Positions 36,764-46,730 are shown, counted from the first letter of the stretch. The stretch is DNA of 64,000 nucleotides from Psychrobacter piscatorii (GCF_904846415.1 NZ_CAJHAR010000006.1:62001-126000), one strand, 5' to 3'. The notes: generated by a model from the letters alone, not told the origin. Numbers and translations: made by a program.

Positions 36764-36839
36764 CAGATCATACCTAACGACTATCATTAATTAAAGATTC
36801 TAAAAAGATCAAACAGATCAAAATAGAGACAAATATATC

Positions 36840-39032
36840 ATGAGCAATAATAATAAAAGCAGTGCAGCAATAGGCTTACAAGAAAGCTGGGCCAGTAATA
36901 TCAGTGATTATATTTTGCTACGCCGCGCGCAAACGCGTATAGCGTACGACGCGACGGATATAACGGCAAATCATGAGAGCAAACAGGCCGACAAGATAGA
37001 AGACAGTCATTTGTTTAACGCATTGTTCATGATGTTAGCGACGCATTTGGAAGAGGGGCATACCGTATTGACCATTGAGGCCTCTGAACATGAAGGGCTA
37101 TTGCAAGGTGAAATCAATAATGAGTCGGTTACACTATACGCTTGGCAGCAACAGTTATTAGAGATGCTAGCAATGCCAATCTTTGCGCTCATAGATACCA
37201 AATCAAATACTCAACCAGAAGATCAATCTACCGCCGAAACATCGATATTTGTATTGCTAAGCACATTATTTGATAAGCGGAATCAGTTATGGATGCAGTT
37301 GGCGCTGAGTAATCATGAAAAGGACATGCTAAACAAGCGTTTTGATACGATTGTGACGGTATTTCAGCTACTGAAAAATACCGATCTTACTTTTTTCATG
37401 AACCTAGTTAATAAGCATGCTTTATTTGCTGAGGTTAATGCTAACACCAATAGTAGCAGTGAAGAAAATAGCCTAAGCAATAATAGCCAACCTATCGTTT
37501 ATAAAGTAACTAACAATCTAAATGCAGCGGAATCCATTACTTTTTGGCTGCATCGTGCATGGCAGGCCGAATTTAATTTGGCAAAAAATATCAACAATAT
37601 TTTGAATCAAAAAGTAAGCCCTTTACCAATAGCGATACCTGAAAATCTTCATGACAATCAAATAAAGGCAATTAATGTCGCTAATAATAACGCGTTTAGT
37701 ATCATTACCGGTGGCCCAGGGACAGGTAAAACATACACCGTTGCTCAATTGGTTATTGCACTGCAACAAGCGACAGAGAGTAGGGGTGATAATTCTGAAA
37801 ATATTAGATTTAGTACGGATAGTGCGAGTCTAGCACTAGCAGCGCCGACTGGTAAGGCTGCACAGCGTATGCAAGAGTCTTTGCAAGCGGCTTTGGATAC
37901 AGCGGGTATCAATTTGCAGCTGCAAGAAGCCAAAACCATTCACCGTTTGCTAGGTATTGGGCGGACGGGCAGACCTCGTTACAATGCCGATAATCCACTT
38001 GGCGAAGATATTATCATTGTTGATGAAGCATCAATGCTAGGGGTTGAGTTGGCTAATTACTTGGTGAGTGCAGTAAAACCAGGGGCAAGACTTATATTGT
38101 TAGGAGACGCTAATCAGTTGGCAGCAGTCGATGCAGGCGCAGTATTGGCGGATTTATGCCGCATACCATCTCTACAACTCATTCATGCAGAGCTGACTGA
38201 GAGCCGTCGATTTGGCGCGGACTCAGGTATTGGTAAGCTGGCTATTCAAATCAATAGAGCAGAGACAAACCTTCAAGCTATTTGGCAGTTATTAAGGCAA
38301 GACGATGCCTTGAGTTTCCAATACGTTAATACGTTGCAAGCAGAATCTATGTCAGGTAATCAGATAGAAAATAGCCTAAGTAGAGAAAAAAATATCTCAA
38401 AAGTTTCCCGAAATTACCAATCATACTTAAAAAAGATTGAAAATTTACTAAGACATCCGATAGAAAAATCTATGCCAAAATCAATAAAAAATACTATTTC
38501 ATCATTAATGGAAATATTTAGTGAGTTCAGAGTATTAACTGCTGGCCATAATGGTGAGTGGGGCGATCATTACATTAATAATTATCTCACCCAGTGGCAT
38601 CTCACTAAACTAAAGCTGCCATTGGGTCAAAACACATGGTTTCATGGTCGCCCTATTATGATTTTGCAGAATAACTATGAATTAGGATTATTTAATGGTG
38701 ATATTGGTTTTTGCTTACAGACATCAGATGACAGAAGTCGATTGGAAGTGTTTTTTGAGAATAAGACACAAGGGATTGCGGTCAACCTACTAAACGAGGA
38801 GGTAGTTGCTACTGCATACGCCATGACGATTCATAAGTCGCAGGGGTCTGAATTTGATCATGTCGCGATTACGTTTGATGATAGTCATGCAAGGTTATTA
38901 AGCAAGGAGCTTATTTACACAGCGGTGACTCGTGCCAAAAAACGGGTAACAATATATAGTACAAAACACGCTTTTGAGAAAGCAGTCCAAACACCAACCG
39001 AAAGACATACAGGTTTAAGTTTGCAGTTTTAG
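36840..39032 (+). CDS. recD: Exodeoxyribonuclease V subunit RecD (5'-3' helicase)
   Basis: The protein has 730 residues (E. coli 608). Walker A ITGGPGTGKT is near residue 289, motif II IIIVDEASMLG near 390, and AYAMTIHKSQGSEFDHV near the end; all helicase motifs are intact. The extra length is in the N-terminal ~280 residues and in a Lys/Ser-rich stretch (about 500-560). It is the last gene of the recCBD block and is followed by a strong terminator. Confidence 0.94.
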   Translation: MSNNNKSSAAIGLQESWASNISDYILLRRAQTRIAYDATDITANHESKQADKIEDSHLFNALFMMLATHLEEGHTVLTIEASEHEGLLQGEINNESVTLYAWQQQLLEMLAMPIFALIDTKSNTQPEDQSTAETSIFVLLSTLFDKRNQLWMQLALSNHEKDMLNKRFDTIVTVFQLLKNTDLTFFMNLVNKHALFAEVNANTNSSSEENSLSNNSQPIVYKVTNNLNAAESITFWLHRAWQAEFNLAKNINNILNQKVSPLPIAIPENLHDNQIKAINVANNNAFSIITGGPGTGKTYTVAQLVIALQQATESRGDNSENIRFSTDSASLALAAPTGKAAQRMQESLQAALDTAGINLQLQEAKTIHRLLGIGRTGRPRYNADNPLGEDIIIVDEASMLGVELANYLVSAVKPGARLILLGDANQLAAVDAGAVLADLCRIPSLQLIHAELTESRRFGADSGIGKLAIQINRAETNLQAIWQLLRQDDALSFQYVNTLQAESMSGNQIENSLSREKNISKVSRNYQSYLKKIENLLRHPIEKSMPKSIKNTISSLMEIFSEFRVLTAGHNGEWGDHYINNYLTQWHLTKLKLPLGQNTWFHGRPIMILQNNYELGLFNGDIGFCLQTSDDRSRLEVFFENKTQGIAVNLLNEEVVATAYAMTIHKSQGSEFDHVAITFDDSHARLLSKELIYTAVTRAKKRVTIYSTKHAFEKAVQTPTERHTGLSLQF

Positions 39033-39057
39033 GATTTATGATTGTCATTTTACGCAC

Positions 39058-39088
39058 AAAAAAAGCATCCGATTTGGATGCTTTTTTT
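39058..39088. terminator. Bidirectional terminator between recD and hpt
   Basis: AAAAAAAGCATCC and GGATGCTTTTTTT form a perfect 13-bp stem (six of it G/C containing) with a 5-nt loop. It separates convergent recD and hpt. Confidence 0.92.
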
Positions 39089-39123
39089 GAACTTAGATAT
39101 TGTTAGTCACTTAGGGATAAGAC

Positions 39124-39687
39124 TTAAACTTTATCTTCTTTGATAGCATAGATACCCGGCAGGTGACGCAAGTAACCATGGAAATCCATACCACAACCAT
39201 AGACATAACGATCTGCGACATCAATACCGACGAAATCAACATCAAAATCGGCAACTTTGCGATCATGCTGCTTGTTTAGCAGCACACAAGATTCGAGAGA
39301 TAATGGTTTTTCTTTATTTAGCTCTTCGACAACAGCCTTTAGAGTGATGCCTTCATCAAAAATATCATCAATTAACAGCACGTGCTCACCTTCGATACTC
39401 ACATCAGGCTTGAATTTCCAATCAAGATCGTTAGTACCTTCATTGTCACGATAGCGTGTCGCATGGATATAATGCATACGATGATAGAAAGTAAGATGCG
39501 TCAATAGTTGACCAGCTGGAATTAATCCACCGTTCATAACAACCATCACAATTGGGTTCAGACCGGCGTAGTGTAGGTTGAGCTGAGCAGCCAAACGCTC
39601 ATAAGCAGCCGCTACTTCTATACTGCTGATCAGGCACTCTGAGTTACGTAATGTTTTTTCGATTTCTTGATTGCTGATTTGGGTCAT
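39124..39687 (-). CDS. Hypoxanthine(-guanine) phosphoribosyltransferase
   Basis: This purine salvage enzyme (187 residues from the ATG at 39687) makes IMP or GMP from the base and PRPP. The PRPP-binding loop is VLLIDDIFDEGIT in the middle, preceded by the MVVMNGGLIPAG region, and DRYVYGCGMDFHGYLRHLPG near the end fits the purine-specific HPRT branch. AAAGG lies eight bases upstream of the chosen ATG; a GTG nine bases earlier overlaps that SD. It stands alone, convergent with recD. Confidence 0.9.
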   Translation of the reverse strand: MTQISNQEIEKTLRNSECLISSIEVAAAYERLAAQLNLHYAGLNPIVMVVMNGGLIPAGQLLTHLTFYHRMHYIHATRYRDNEGTNDLDWKFKPDVSIEGEHVLLIDDIFDEGITLKAVVEELNKEKPLSLESCVLLNKQHDRKVADFDVDFVGIDVADRYVYGCGMDFHGYLRHLPGIYAIKEDKV

Positions 39688-39779
39688 CGGGCGCACCTTT
39701 GGTGAAAAATGCCAAGTATTTTAACAAGTTTTGCTAAATTTTCCCAATGTTATATGACCATTTGGTCAAAATTTAGCAA

Positions 39780-40448
39780 TTACTCTGGTTTTTCAATGAT
39801 AAATGGACGGTAATAATTCGCCAAACGATTGAGCGAGTCATTTGGTAGATCAGGTAGTAGCTTGTTAAGCGCCATATTCATCCCTTTATCAATCGCAGAT
39901 TTGGCAACTGGCACTGATTTGCGTTTGATCATACCTAATTTTAACGTTTCAGCGTAGCGGCTGACGAAGTGGGTTAGTGTCGCGTCGTTCATAGTTTCGA
40001 GCGCTGTTTTAAACTTGGCTCTATCTACATGCTCTGGTGTGATAGCAGCAAAGCCTTCGACGATAGTTCTAGCATCTGTTTCTGACAATTTAAAACCAAT
40101 ACGTTTGACACCTGCATTATCAATAAAAGTTGCCTGGTCTTTTAGAAAGTGAAAGCTTGGAAGCACTTCTTCGTTACTTTCTTTACCAAGTAAGATATTA
40201 AGCAGAGTATCGGTTGAGCGTTCTATCATGGTGACGATTTTACGCATCGCGGCTTGGCGTTCAGGATTGGGAATAATCTCGACCAAACCAACCAATAAAT
40301 TGTCCGTCAGATCACGAGCTGTCTGATGAGTGAGCGCATCTCGGTAAGGGTAATAATCTACTTGCTCATTTGAAGCAACGACTTGTTCGGCCTCGCTGAT
40401 TAATACTTTTAATTTATCTGAAGGTACGAATCCAAAATAATGTGCCAT
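39780..40448 (-). CDS. Conserved hypothetical protein
   Basis: The protein has 222 residues, is mostly helical and has no signal peptide or membrane helix. I do not recognise its family. Segments such as HYFGFVPSDKLKVLISEAEQ and GVKRIGFKLSETDARTIVEG are distinctive. It is 92 bp upstream of the phosphoribosyltransferase gene on the same strand and divergent from cstA. Confidence 0.65.
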   Translation of the reverse strand: MAHYFGFVPSDKLKVLISEAEQVVASNEQVDYYPYRDALTHQTARDLTDNLLVGLVEIIPNPERQAAMRKIVTMIERSTDTLLNILLGKESNEEVLPSFHFLKDQATFIDNAGVKRIGFKLSETDARTIVEGFAAITPEHVDRAKFKTALETMNDATLTHFVSRYAETLKLGMIKRKSVPVAKSAIDKGMNMALNKLLPDLPNDSLNRLANYYRPFIIEKPE

Positions 40449-40750
40449 TATGCTTCCTTTATTTGTTGTTTTTCATGTCTTACTTGCGTTACATTTGTCG
40501 TGAAATCGGTTACCATTTAACCAGAATTTGAAACAAAGATTCACCACGCTATATGCTAATTAGTGACGCACCATCATTGTGTAATGCGAAAATTTGTTGG
40601 CTAATATTCATCTCACATGATTTTCACAATTTATTCGGTGACGGGTTATATGAATGACTCGCTGCACACTAATTTAGCATATTTTTTATATTTTCATTTA
40701 AAAAGCTTGAACTTATAAGACTACCTACTACTTGTCTAGGGAGAGATAAG
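40449..40750. other. Divergent promoter region of cstA
   Basis: This 302-bp AT-rich region separates the hypothetical gene and cstA. I see no clear operator or riboswitch; GGGAGAG before the cstA ATG is the ribosome binding site. Confidence 0.5.
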
Positions 40751-42433
40751 ATGAATAGTGCTATTGTACTGATATTCGGCGTTGCTGCTATGCTTTGTGG
40801 CTACGTGTTTTACTCAAAATTCATTGCTACCAAAATTTTAGCATTGGATAACAGTCGTCCCACGCCAGCGCATACGATGAAAGATGGGGTCGATTACGTT
40901 CCTACCAATAAATATGTACTATGGGGACACCATTTTACTTCGGTGGCAGGCGCTGCACCGATTATTGGTCCCGCAATTGCGGTTATTTGGGGCTGGGTAC
41001 CTGCCATCATTTGGGTGGTGCTCGGTACGATTTTTATGGCTGGTGTACATGATATGTCGGCCATTTGGGCAAGTATGCGTAATAGAGGTCAATCGATTGG
41101 CTCTATTGCGGGTACGGTCATGGGCACACGTGTCCGCAGTTTGATGATGGTTGTGATTTTCTTATTACTATTGATGGTCAACGCGGTGTTTGGTGTTGCT
41201 ATTGCTAATATGATGATAAAAACGCCATCCGCTGTATTGCCTGTTTGGGGCGCCTTGGTGGTTGCCTTTATCATCGGTCAGTGTATTTATCGCTACAAGA
41301 TGAATTTGGTTTGGGTATCTATTATCGGGGTAAGCGCTTTGTACGGGCTGATCTATCTTGGCCCTATGTTCCCAATTGTGTTACCTGAGACTGTGATGGG
41401 CTTACCTGATAACGCTGTATGGATTCTTATTTTATTCGCCTATGCAGCGATTGCTTCGTTGTTGCCCGTATGGATGCTGCTTCAACCTCGCGATTATATT
41501 AATGGTTTGCAGTTGTTCGTTGGTTTAATTCTATTGTACGCAGCTATCTTTATCGGTACGCCGAATATTGTCGCGCCAGCAATAAACACAGCACTGCCGG
41601 TTGGCACGCCATCACTGATGCCGCTGTTGTTTGTGACGATTGCTTGTGGGGCTATATCAGGATTCCACGGATTGGTCGCGACAGGGACGACGTCTAAGCA
41701 GATTGACAAAGAAGAAGATGCGCGTTTCGTTGGTTATTTTGGTGCGCTAGGCGAAGGTATGCTAGCACTCGGCGCGATTCTAGCGGCAACCGCAGGTTTT
41801 GCTACTCTTGGTGATTGGCAAGCGGTTTATCAAAAATTTGGCGACGGTTCTATCGGTGCCTTCATTGACGGTGGTGCGACCATATTAAACGCAGGTGTTG
41901 GTATCGACATGGTACTATCCCAGACGATGCTTACGGTCATGGCTGCATTATTTGCAGGTACAACCATGGATACTGGTGTACGCCTGCAACGCTATATTTT
42001 CCAAGAGTTTGGTGAGTTTTATAACCTGCCAGTCCTGAATAAAAGCGTGGTTGCAACATTACTTGCTGTCGGCAGCTGCTTGCTATTAGCATTCGGTGCC
42101 GGTGGTATTGATGGTGCTGGTGGTATGATTATCTGGCCACTATTTGGTACGACTAACCAGCTAATGGCGGCGTTAACACTAATGATCGTAACGGTTATCT
42201 TGTTACGTAAAGGCAAACCAGTTTGGTACACTTTAGCGCCATTGACGTTCTTGCTGGTCATGACGGTATTTGCATTATTGATCCAGCTAAAAACCTTCTT
42301 CACTGATGGTAATTGGCTGCTTATCATTATGGATATCATTATCTTGATAGCAACCATCTTAGTAACGTTTGAGAGTCTGTCTGTATTACGCAAAGAGTGG
42401 TCGATACACAAAGGCAAAAGCGGTGACATTTAA
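40751..42433 (+). CDS. cstA: CstA-family carbon-starvation / peptide or pyruvate transporter
   Basis: The protein (560 residues) has about 14-16 membrane helices and CstA motifs: VPTNKYVLWGHHFTSVAGAAP, PAIIWVVLGTIFMAGVHDM, GFHGLVATGTTSKQI and AGTTMDTGVRLQRYI. It is the shorter CstA form. E. coli CstA and BtsT take up peptides or pyruvate under starvation. It is followed by a cory-CC-star gene and an ArsA-like ATPase gene on the same strand, a combination recurring in proteobacteria. A bulged terminator-like hairpin separates cstA from them. Confidence 0.92.
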   Translation: MNSAIVLIFGVAAMLCGYVFYSKFIATKILALDNSRPTPAHTMKDGVDYVPTNKYVLWGHHFTSVAGAAPIIGPAIAVIWGWVPAIIWVVLGTIFMAGVHDMSAIWASMRNRGQSIGSIAGTVMGTRVRSLMMVVIFLLLLMVNAVFGVAIANMMIKTPSAVLPVWGALVVAFIIGQCIYRYKMNLVWVSIIGVSALYGLIYLGPMFPIVLPETVMGLPDNAVWILILFAYAAIASLLPVWMLLQPRDYINGLQLFVGLILLYAAIFIGTPNIVAPAINTALPVGTPSLMPLLFVTIACGAISGFHGLVATGTTSKQIDKEEDARFVGYFGALGEGMLALGAILAATAGFATLGDWQAVYQKFGDGSIGAFIDGGATILNAGVGIDMVLSQTMLTVMAALFAGTTMDTGVRLQRYIFQEFGEFYNLPVLNKSVVATLLAVGSCLLLAFGAGGIDGAGGMIIWPLFGTTNQLMAALTLMIVTVILLRKGKPVWYTLAPLTFLLVMTVFALLIQLKTFFTDGNWLLIIMDIIILIATILVTFESLSVLRKEWSIHKGKSGDI

Positions 42434-42467
42434 ACGCTAAACCATACTAAATATTTATCAACTCAAA

Positions 42468-42496
42468 AACGCTGGCAGCAATTGCTGGCGTTTTTT
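42468..42496 (+). terminator. Terminator or attenuator between cstA and the cory-CC-star gene
   Basis: AACGC-CAGCAA pairs with TTGCTGGCGTT if three bases (TGG) are bulged, followed by six T. Partial read-through into the next genes is plausible. Confidence 0.6.
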
Positions 42497-42548
42497 GTAT
42501 CATATAGGCATGATAGATAAGAAAAACAGGAAGAGGGATGAGTAAATT

Positions 42549-42851
42549 ATGGACAATAATGGTACGTCAAACGAGCGAGAATTAACTGAAAACGTCCAAC
42601 CATGGTGGCAACGGTTTGTGGCTGGGTTAAATGAGTTTTATCATGCACCTTATCGCCAAACGATGGCACGTGCTGCCCGTGATGAAGAAGATTTTTTTAT
42701 GCTGCTTATGTTTGCTGAAAGCTTAGGCATTGATAATCCTGCCAGCTTTTATACCTTAGAGTTGCAACCATTATTTTTAGAAAACTTCCACGAATGGCAC
42801 ACACGCATGGGTATGGATAGATGTCCGTTTGACCATGTTGGCTGCTGCTAA
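42549..42851 (+). CDS. Cory-CC-star protein
   Basis: The protein has 100 residues and ends in MDRCPFDHVGCC, the Cys-Cys tail for which this small family is named. The middle has EFYHAPYRQTMARAARDEED and the PASFYTLELQPLFLENFHEWH motif of the family. These proteins are usually found next to CstA and an ArsA-type ATPase, as here. The function is unknown; the Cys residues may bind metal or the C-terminal tail may be handled by the ATPase. It lies 52 bp before the ATPase gene. Confidence 0.8.
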   Translation: MDNNGTSNERELTENVQPWWQRFVAGLNEFYHAPYRQTMARAARDEEDFFMLLMFAESLGIDNPASFYTLELQPLFLENFHEWHTRMGMDRCPFDHVGCC

Positions 42852-42903
42852 TCGTTTGTTTATGATGGAAAAATAAGAATAATATAAGAAATGAGATAAA
42901 AAT

Positions 42904-43929
42904 ATGGCATTACATCCTCTACATACATTAGTAGAACAACTAAAAGCACAACCGATTATATTTATCGGCGGTAAGGGCGGTGTGGGGAAAACCACCACTG
43001 CCGCCGCACTTGCCAGCTATTACGCAAGCCAGCAGCAAAAGACGCTGATTGTCTCAACGGATCCAGCACACAGCTTGGGCGACGTATTAAATACCCAGCT
43101 TAATAACGCAAAAACAGCAATCTCACCTTATCTAGATGCTATTGAGCTAAATCCTGATGTAATCGTTGACGAGCATTTTGCTCAAGTTGAGCGTACGATT
43201 AAATCCTATGCCAATCCAGATATGATGCCCAAAATTCGTGAGCACCTGAGGCTATCAAAATCAGCGCCTGGCGCCCAAGAAGCGGCGATGCTCGAATCTA
43301 TGTGTCAGCATTTGGTCGAAGCAGCAGATGCAGGCTATGAGCATATTATCTTTGACACGGCACCGACAGGGCATACGCTACGGTTACTAGTACTACCAGA
43401 GATGATGGGCGCGTGGACAGATGGATTACTTGCTCAGCAGCGACGGCAAGCCAAGCTACGCTCAGTAGCGACGCATTTGGACAGTCACAATCAAAAAAGC
43501 AGTCAAACGGATAGCGCTCAAAAGAACGATGTCGCCAATCCGTTTGCCGCAAAAAAGTCTGATCGCTGGGAGCAAGCAGTATCCGTACTAGAAAAGCGTA
43601 AAGAGCTGTTTCGCCAAGCAGGACTATTGTTGCATGATCGTACACAAACAGCGATTGTGCTAGTCATGACGGCTGACGTGTTGCCGCTGGCTGAGACTAC
43701 ACGAGCTATCGAGCAGCTAGAAAACAGCAAGCTCACGCCAGCAGCAATAGTCATCAATCAGTTGATAACACCGACTCAGTCAGATGAGTTTTGGCGCCGC
43801 CGTGCTGAGCGCCAGCAGCAATTGATGCAAGATATTGAAGAGAACTTTTTCAAATATCCCTTGTATCCAATTTATCTGCAGCAAACAGACGTGCGTGGCA
43901 CGGAGGCATTAAGCGCGCTGCTAGAATAA
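42904..43929 (+). CDS. ArsA/Get3-family ATPase
   Basis: The protein (341 residues) is a deviant-Walker P-loop ATPase: FIGGKGGVGKTTTAAALASY near residues 18-37 and LIVSTDPAHSLGDV, the Switch/ADP-binding motif TAPTGHTLRLL. It is a single-unit ArsA, as in Get3/TRC40, not the double arsenite pump. No arsenic genes are near. Together with cstA and the cory-CC-star gene it probably acts on the transporter or the small Cys protein. It ends 15 bp before a convergent gene. Confidence 0.88.
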   Translation: MALHPLHTLVEQLKAQPIIFIGGKGGVGKTTTAAALASYYASQQQKTLIVSTDPAHSLGDVLNTQLNNAKTAISPYLDAIELNPDVIVDEHFAQVERTIKSYANPDMMPKIREHLRLSKSAPGAQEAAMLESMCQHLVEAADAGYEHIIFDTAPTGHTLRLLVLPEMMGAWTDGLLAQQRRQAKLRSVATHLDSHNQKSSQTDSAQKNDVANPFAAKKSDRWEQAVSVLEKRKELFRQAGLLLHDRTQTAIVLVMTADVLPLAETTRAIEQLENSKLTPAAIVINQLITPTQSDEFWRRRAERQQQLMQDIEENFFKYPLYPIYLQQTDVRGTEALSALLE

Positions 43930-43944
43930 ATGTATAGTAAATAA

Positions 43945-45627
43945 TTAAGACTCACGCTTGTAGGACTGTAATTTGCCCGACAGCGACCATGCCATATCTG
44001 CACGCAGCAGCTGTGCCTGTTCAGACTTACCACTACTAAGTGATGACCACTGCGGTTTGCCGCGAGCCTTTTTTAGCTCACTGGGTAATTTATGCGCAGG
44101 CCATACGGTAATTGGATGGTTCTCTTCATCGGCATTGTTATTGCTATGGTCACTGCCATCATTTGACAATGTCTCAAGGCTATTTTTTTCGCCTCTGTAT
44201 AATAGTTGAGTGGCGTCTGTCGCAGCATGACCGCGATGGCGTAGGGCAGTGAGTAAGTCGATCGCTCGTGTTGCTAGCAATGTCAACGTCGCAGGATCGA
44301 TATACAAGCGTTTTACCCCAGTAATCCTATCTGCAATACTACTGGTATTAGATAGTAACCCGCCTGCGATACCACCTATTGCGGCGCCCAATCCCAATGT
44401 CGTACCTAGCGCTGCTGCATCAATACCCAACCCTAACAGCGCGCCTGCTGCTGCACCAGAAGTGGTGCGGATACCGTAACTTTTGAGTAGTTCAGGATCA
44501 AACGGGTCTTGCTGATAGGCTTGTAATTCAAGCGGGGTGACTGCGACTGCATTATCATAGAACTTATATAAATTAAGTAAATTGTGCTGCATCGCACGCT
44601 CACTTTGTCTAACCGCTTCCTGCATTTGCGCTAATACAGGCATCGGGTCGTCATCTTCATTAATCTCGCGTACAAAAGAAGCAACATTCAATAAAAAGTC
44701 AGCAATGATAATATTAGCTTCATCATACAACTGCGCCCAATCTTCAGTCCGGCGCTGCATCAATTGCTCAAGCATCTCAGAATGAGTGAGCATGGTCGCT
44801 AAGTTTTGCCAAAGATGCATCTCATCTTCAAATTCAAAAGCAACGGAATCAAAGCGTGTGGAAATATGTAGATTGCGTCTTGCCAGCATGGTTTGCCAAT
44901 CATCAATATTGGCATTCTGACTGTCGGTAAAATTAAATACAGGCATCACCGGAATGGCTGCCCACGATAAAATCGCTAGCTCATCTTTATACTTGCCCAA
45001 TACTGGCTCACGAGCGTCTACCACATAGATGGCCATATCGCTTGCCAGCAGCTGACGAATCACTTTTGCTTCTTGGCTATAATCATAGCTGTCTAAAACA
45101 CCGCTATCTGCACCTTGAGCGACATCTGCCGCCAAAAACTGCTGCAAGCGTTCAATACCATCACGGCGACTGGCGGTGTTGTCCTCAAGCCAATCCATGA
45201 GTCCTGATGCGTCCTCCAATCCTGGTGTGTCGTATAGAGCTACTAGCACCTCGCCAGTTTGACTGTCTGTCAGCTGTGCTTGCTCGACATGACGTGTGGT
45301 CGCCGCTTCGTTTTTGACTTCACCAAAATAGACATCCCTCAATAAGGTGCGCAATATAGAGGTCTTACCAGTATTGGTGTGACCCACGACGGCCAATTTG
45401 AGCGCCTCACCACTGGCGATGGTTTTTTTTGTCACATTTGCGCTGGTGGCTGGCGGTACTGATTCAGTTGATATAGATTGATTATCATGAGTCACCTTAG
45501 ACTGAGAGGCCGTTGTTGATTGCGAGGTATTGGCGTTATTATTTGAATCACTGGGCAACGCCTTGTCTGCAAAAAGACCAACAGGCTTATTATTCTCGTA
45601 ATTTTCTTTTTTATTGTCATTATTCAT
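43945..45627 (-). CDS. DUF3482-type GTPase
   Basis: The protein (560 residues) starts with ~70 polar, low-complexity residues, followed by a GTPase domain: P-loop VVGHTNTGKTS, the Switch motif LYDTPGLED, and a NFTD motif that could serve as N/TKxD. A Gly/Ala-rich hydrophobic region (about 390-430; GALLGLGIDAAALGTTLGLG) probably inserts into the membrane. Such GTPases normally follow a DUF2868 membrane protein gene. Here a sterol-desaturase-like gene lies between. The function is unknown. Confidence 0.8.
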   Translation of the reverse strand: MNNDNKKENYENNKPVGLFADKALPSDSNNNANTSQSTTASQSKVTHDNQSISTESVPPATSANVTKKTIASGEALKLAVVGHTNTGKTSILRTLLRDVYFGEVKNEAATTRHVEQAQLTDSQTGEVLVALYDTPGLEDASGLMDWLEDNTASRRDGIERLQQFLAADVAQGADSGVLDSYDYSQEAKVIRQLLASDMAIYVVDAREPVLGKYKDELAILSWAAIPVMPVFNFTDSQNANIDDWQTMLARRNLHISTRFDSVAFEFEDEMHLWQNLATMLTHSEMLEQLMQRRTEDWAQLYDEANIIIADFLLNVASFVREINEDDDPMPVLAQMQEAVRQSERAMQHNLLNLYKFYDNAVAVTPLELQAYQQDPFDPELLKSYGIRTTSGAAAGALLGLGIDAAALGTTLGLGAAIGGIAGGLLSNTSSIADRITGVKRLYIDPATLTLLATRAIDLLTALRHRGHAATDATQLLYRGEKNSLETLSNDGSDHSNNNADEENHPITVWPAHKLPSELKKARGKPQWSSLSSGKSEQAQLLRADMAWSLSGKLQSYKRES

Positions 45628-45755
45628 AGTTGCGTCTTATTGTTATTGATGATCAAATTACTGTAGCCATGTATTGTAAAACAAATCTGGTCGCGTGTTG
45701 GTTATGGATGCGTAGTGTTCATATCGTAAACCATGTTTTACGTATCCATGATACG

Positions 45756-46730
45756 CTATGAGATTGCCGTAGGTGGGCGCAGCAGTACCTTAATTTTTTT
45801 CTTAAACCCCTTGGCACGAAAAAATCGTTGCCACATACGGTAAAAAACGCCGAATATCAGGCTGATGATATTGTCATGGCTGGCTTCACCAACCGCACCG
45901 TATTTAACGGGGTTATTGACCGTGTCTTCTTCTACATAAGTGCCAAACCAACGATCAAAAATAATGAGAACACCGCCATAATTTTGGTCAATATATTCAC
46001 TATTGGTACCATGATGGGCGCGGTGGTTGGATGGGGTGTCAAAGATATACTCAACCCATTTTGGAAATTTCCCCACCGTCTCGGTATGGATAAAGAACTG
46101 GTAAATCAAATCTAAGGCATAAAAGAAAAACACCCAGACAGGATGCACACCCAGCAGCATTAATGGGACAAAGAACAACCACCAGCCTGTCACCGAGTAC
46201 AGCAGACTTTGGCGCATCGCGGTGGATAGATTCATCTTATCATCTGAATGGTGCACGACATGCGCTGACCAAAACCAATTCATGCGGTGTGAGGCACGAT
46301 GGAACCAGTAATAGCTGAACTCAACGGCGACAAATATGGGTATGGCCGTCAGCCATGTCACCTCAATAGTGAATAGTCGGTATTGATATAGCCATAAGCA
46401 AATAGGCAGCACAATAAGTGCTTGGACAATCAATTCAAACCCGAGATAAGAGCCTCCCAAGCTAAAATTGGTCATCGCACGGCGCCAGCTAAAGCTTTCA
46501 TTTTTCCCACGCTTAGACTGATAGAACCACTCTGCCAAAAATAATAAGAAAAATGGGCCACCAGCCAGCGGTAACAGCCATTCTTGCCAGTGAGCAGGTA
46601 AGATACTTGCCAGCATTGGCTGCCATGACTCGGGTGCAGCGGTTAATATACTTTGGTTTAATGCTTCTTTGTAATTATCCAATATCTGATCATACTCACC
46701 TGATGTTAAGAGGGTGTTGTCTGTTGACAT
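45756..46730 (-). CDS. Sterol desaturase / fatty acid hydroxylase-family protein
   Basis: The protein (324 residues) is a membrane di-iron enzyme. The histidine motifs are HRASH and HVVHHSD in the middle and SNHRAHHGTNSEY later; hydrophobic helices surround them. Family members hydroxylate or desaturate lipids, sterols or carotenoids. It lies between the DUF2868 and DUF3482 genes on the same strand, with gaps of about 125 bp on both sides. The substrate is not predictable. Confidence 0.88.
   Translation of the reverse strand: MSTDNTLLTSGEYDQILDNYKEALNQSILTAAPESWQPMLASILPAHWQEWLLPLAGGPFFLLFLAEWFYQSKRGKNESFSWRRAMTNFSLGGSYLGFELIVQALIVLPICLWLYQYRLFTIEVTWLTAIPIFVAVEFSYYWFHRASHRMNWFWSAHVVHHSDDKMNLSTAMRQSLLYSVTGWWLFFVPLMLLGVHPVWVFFFYALDLIYQFFIHTETVGKFPKWVEYIFDTPSNHRAHHGTNSEYIDQNYGGVLIIFDRWFGTYVEEDTVNNPVKYGAVGEASHDNIISLIFGVFYRMWQRFFRAKGFKKKIKVLLRPPTAIS

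Noticed and set aside
41494-42429. Minus-strand frames opposite cstA
   Set aside because: They are complement shadows of the cstA coding frame and show no independent signals.
42904-43929. Arsenite-efflux ATPase ArsA of an ars operon
   Set aside because: The protein is a single ATPase unit and no arsB, arsC, arsD or arsR gene is nearby; the context is cstA and a cory-CC-star gene.
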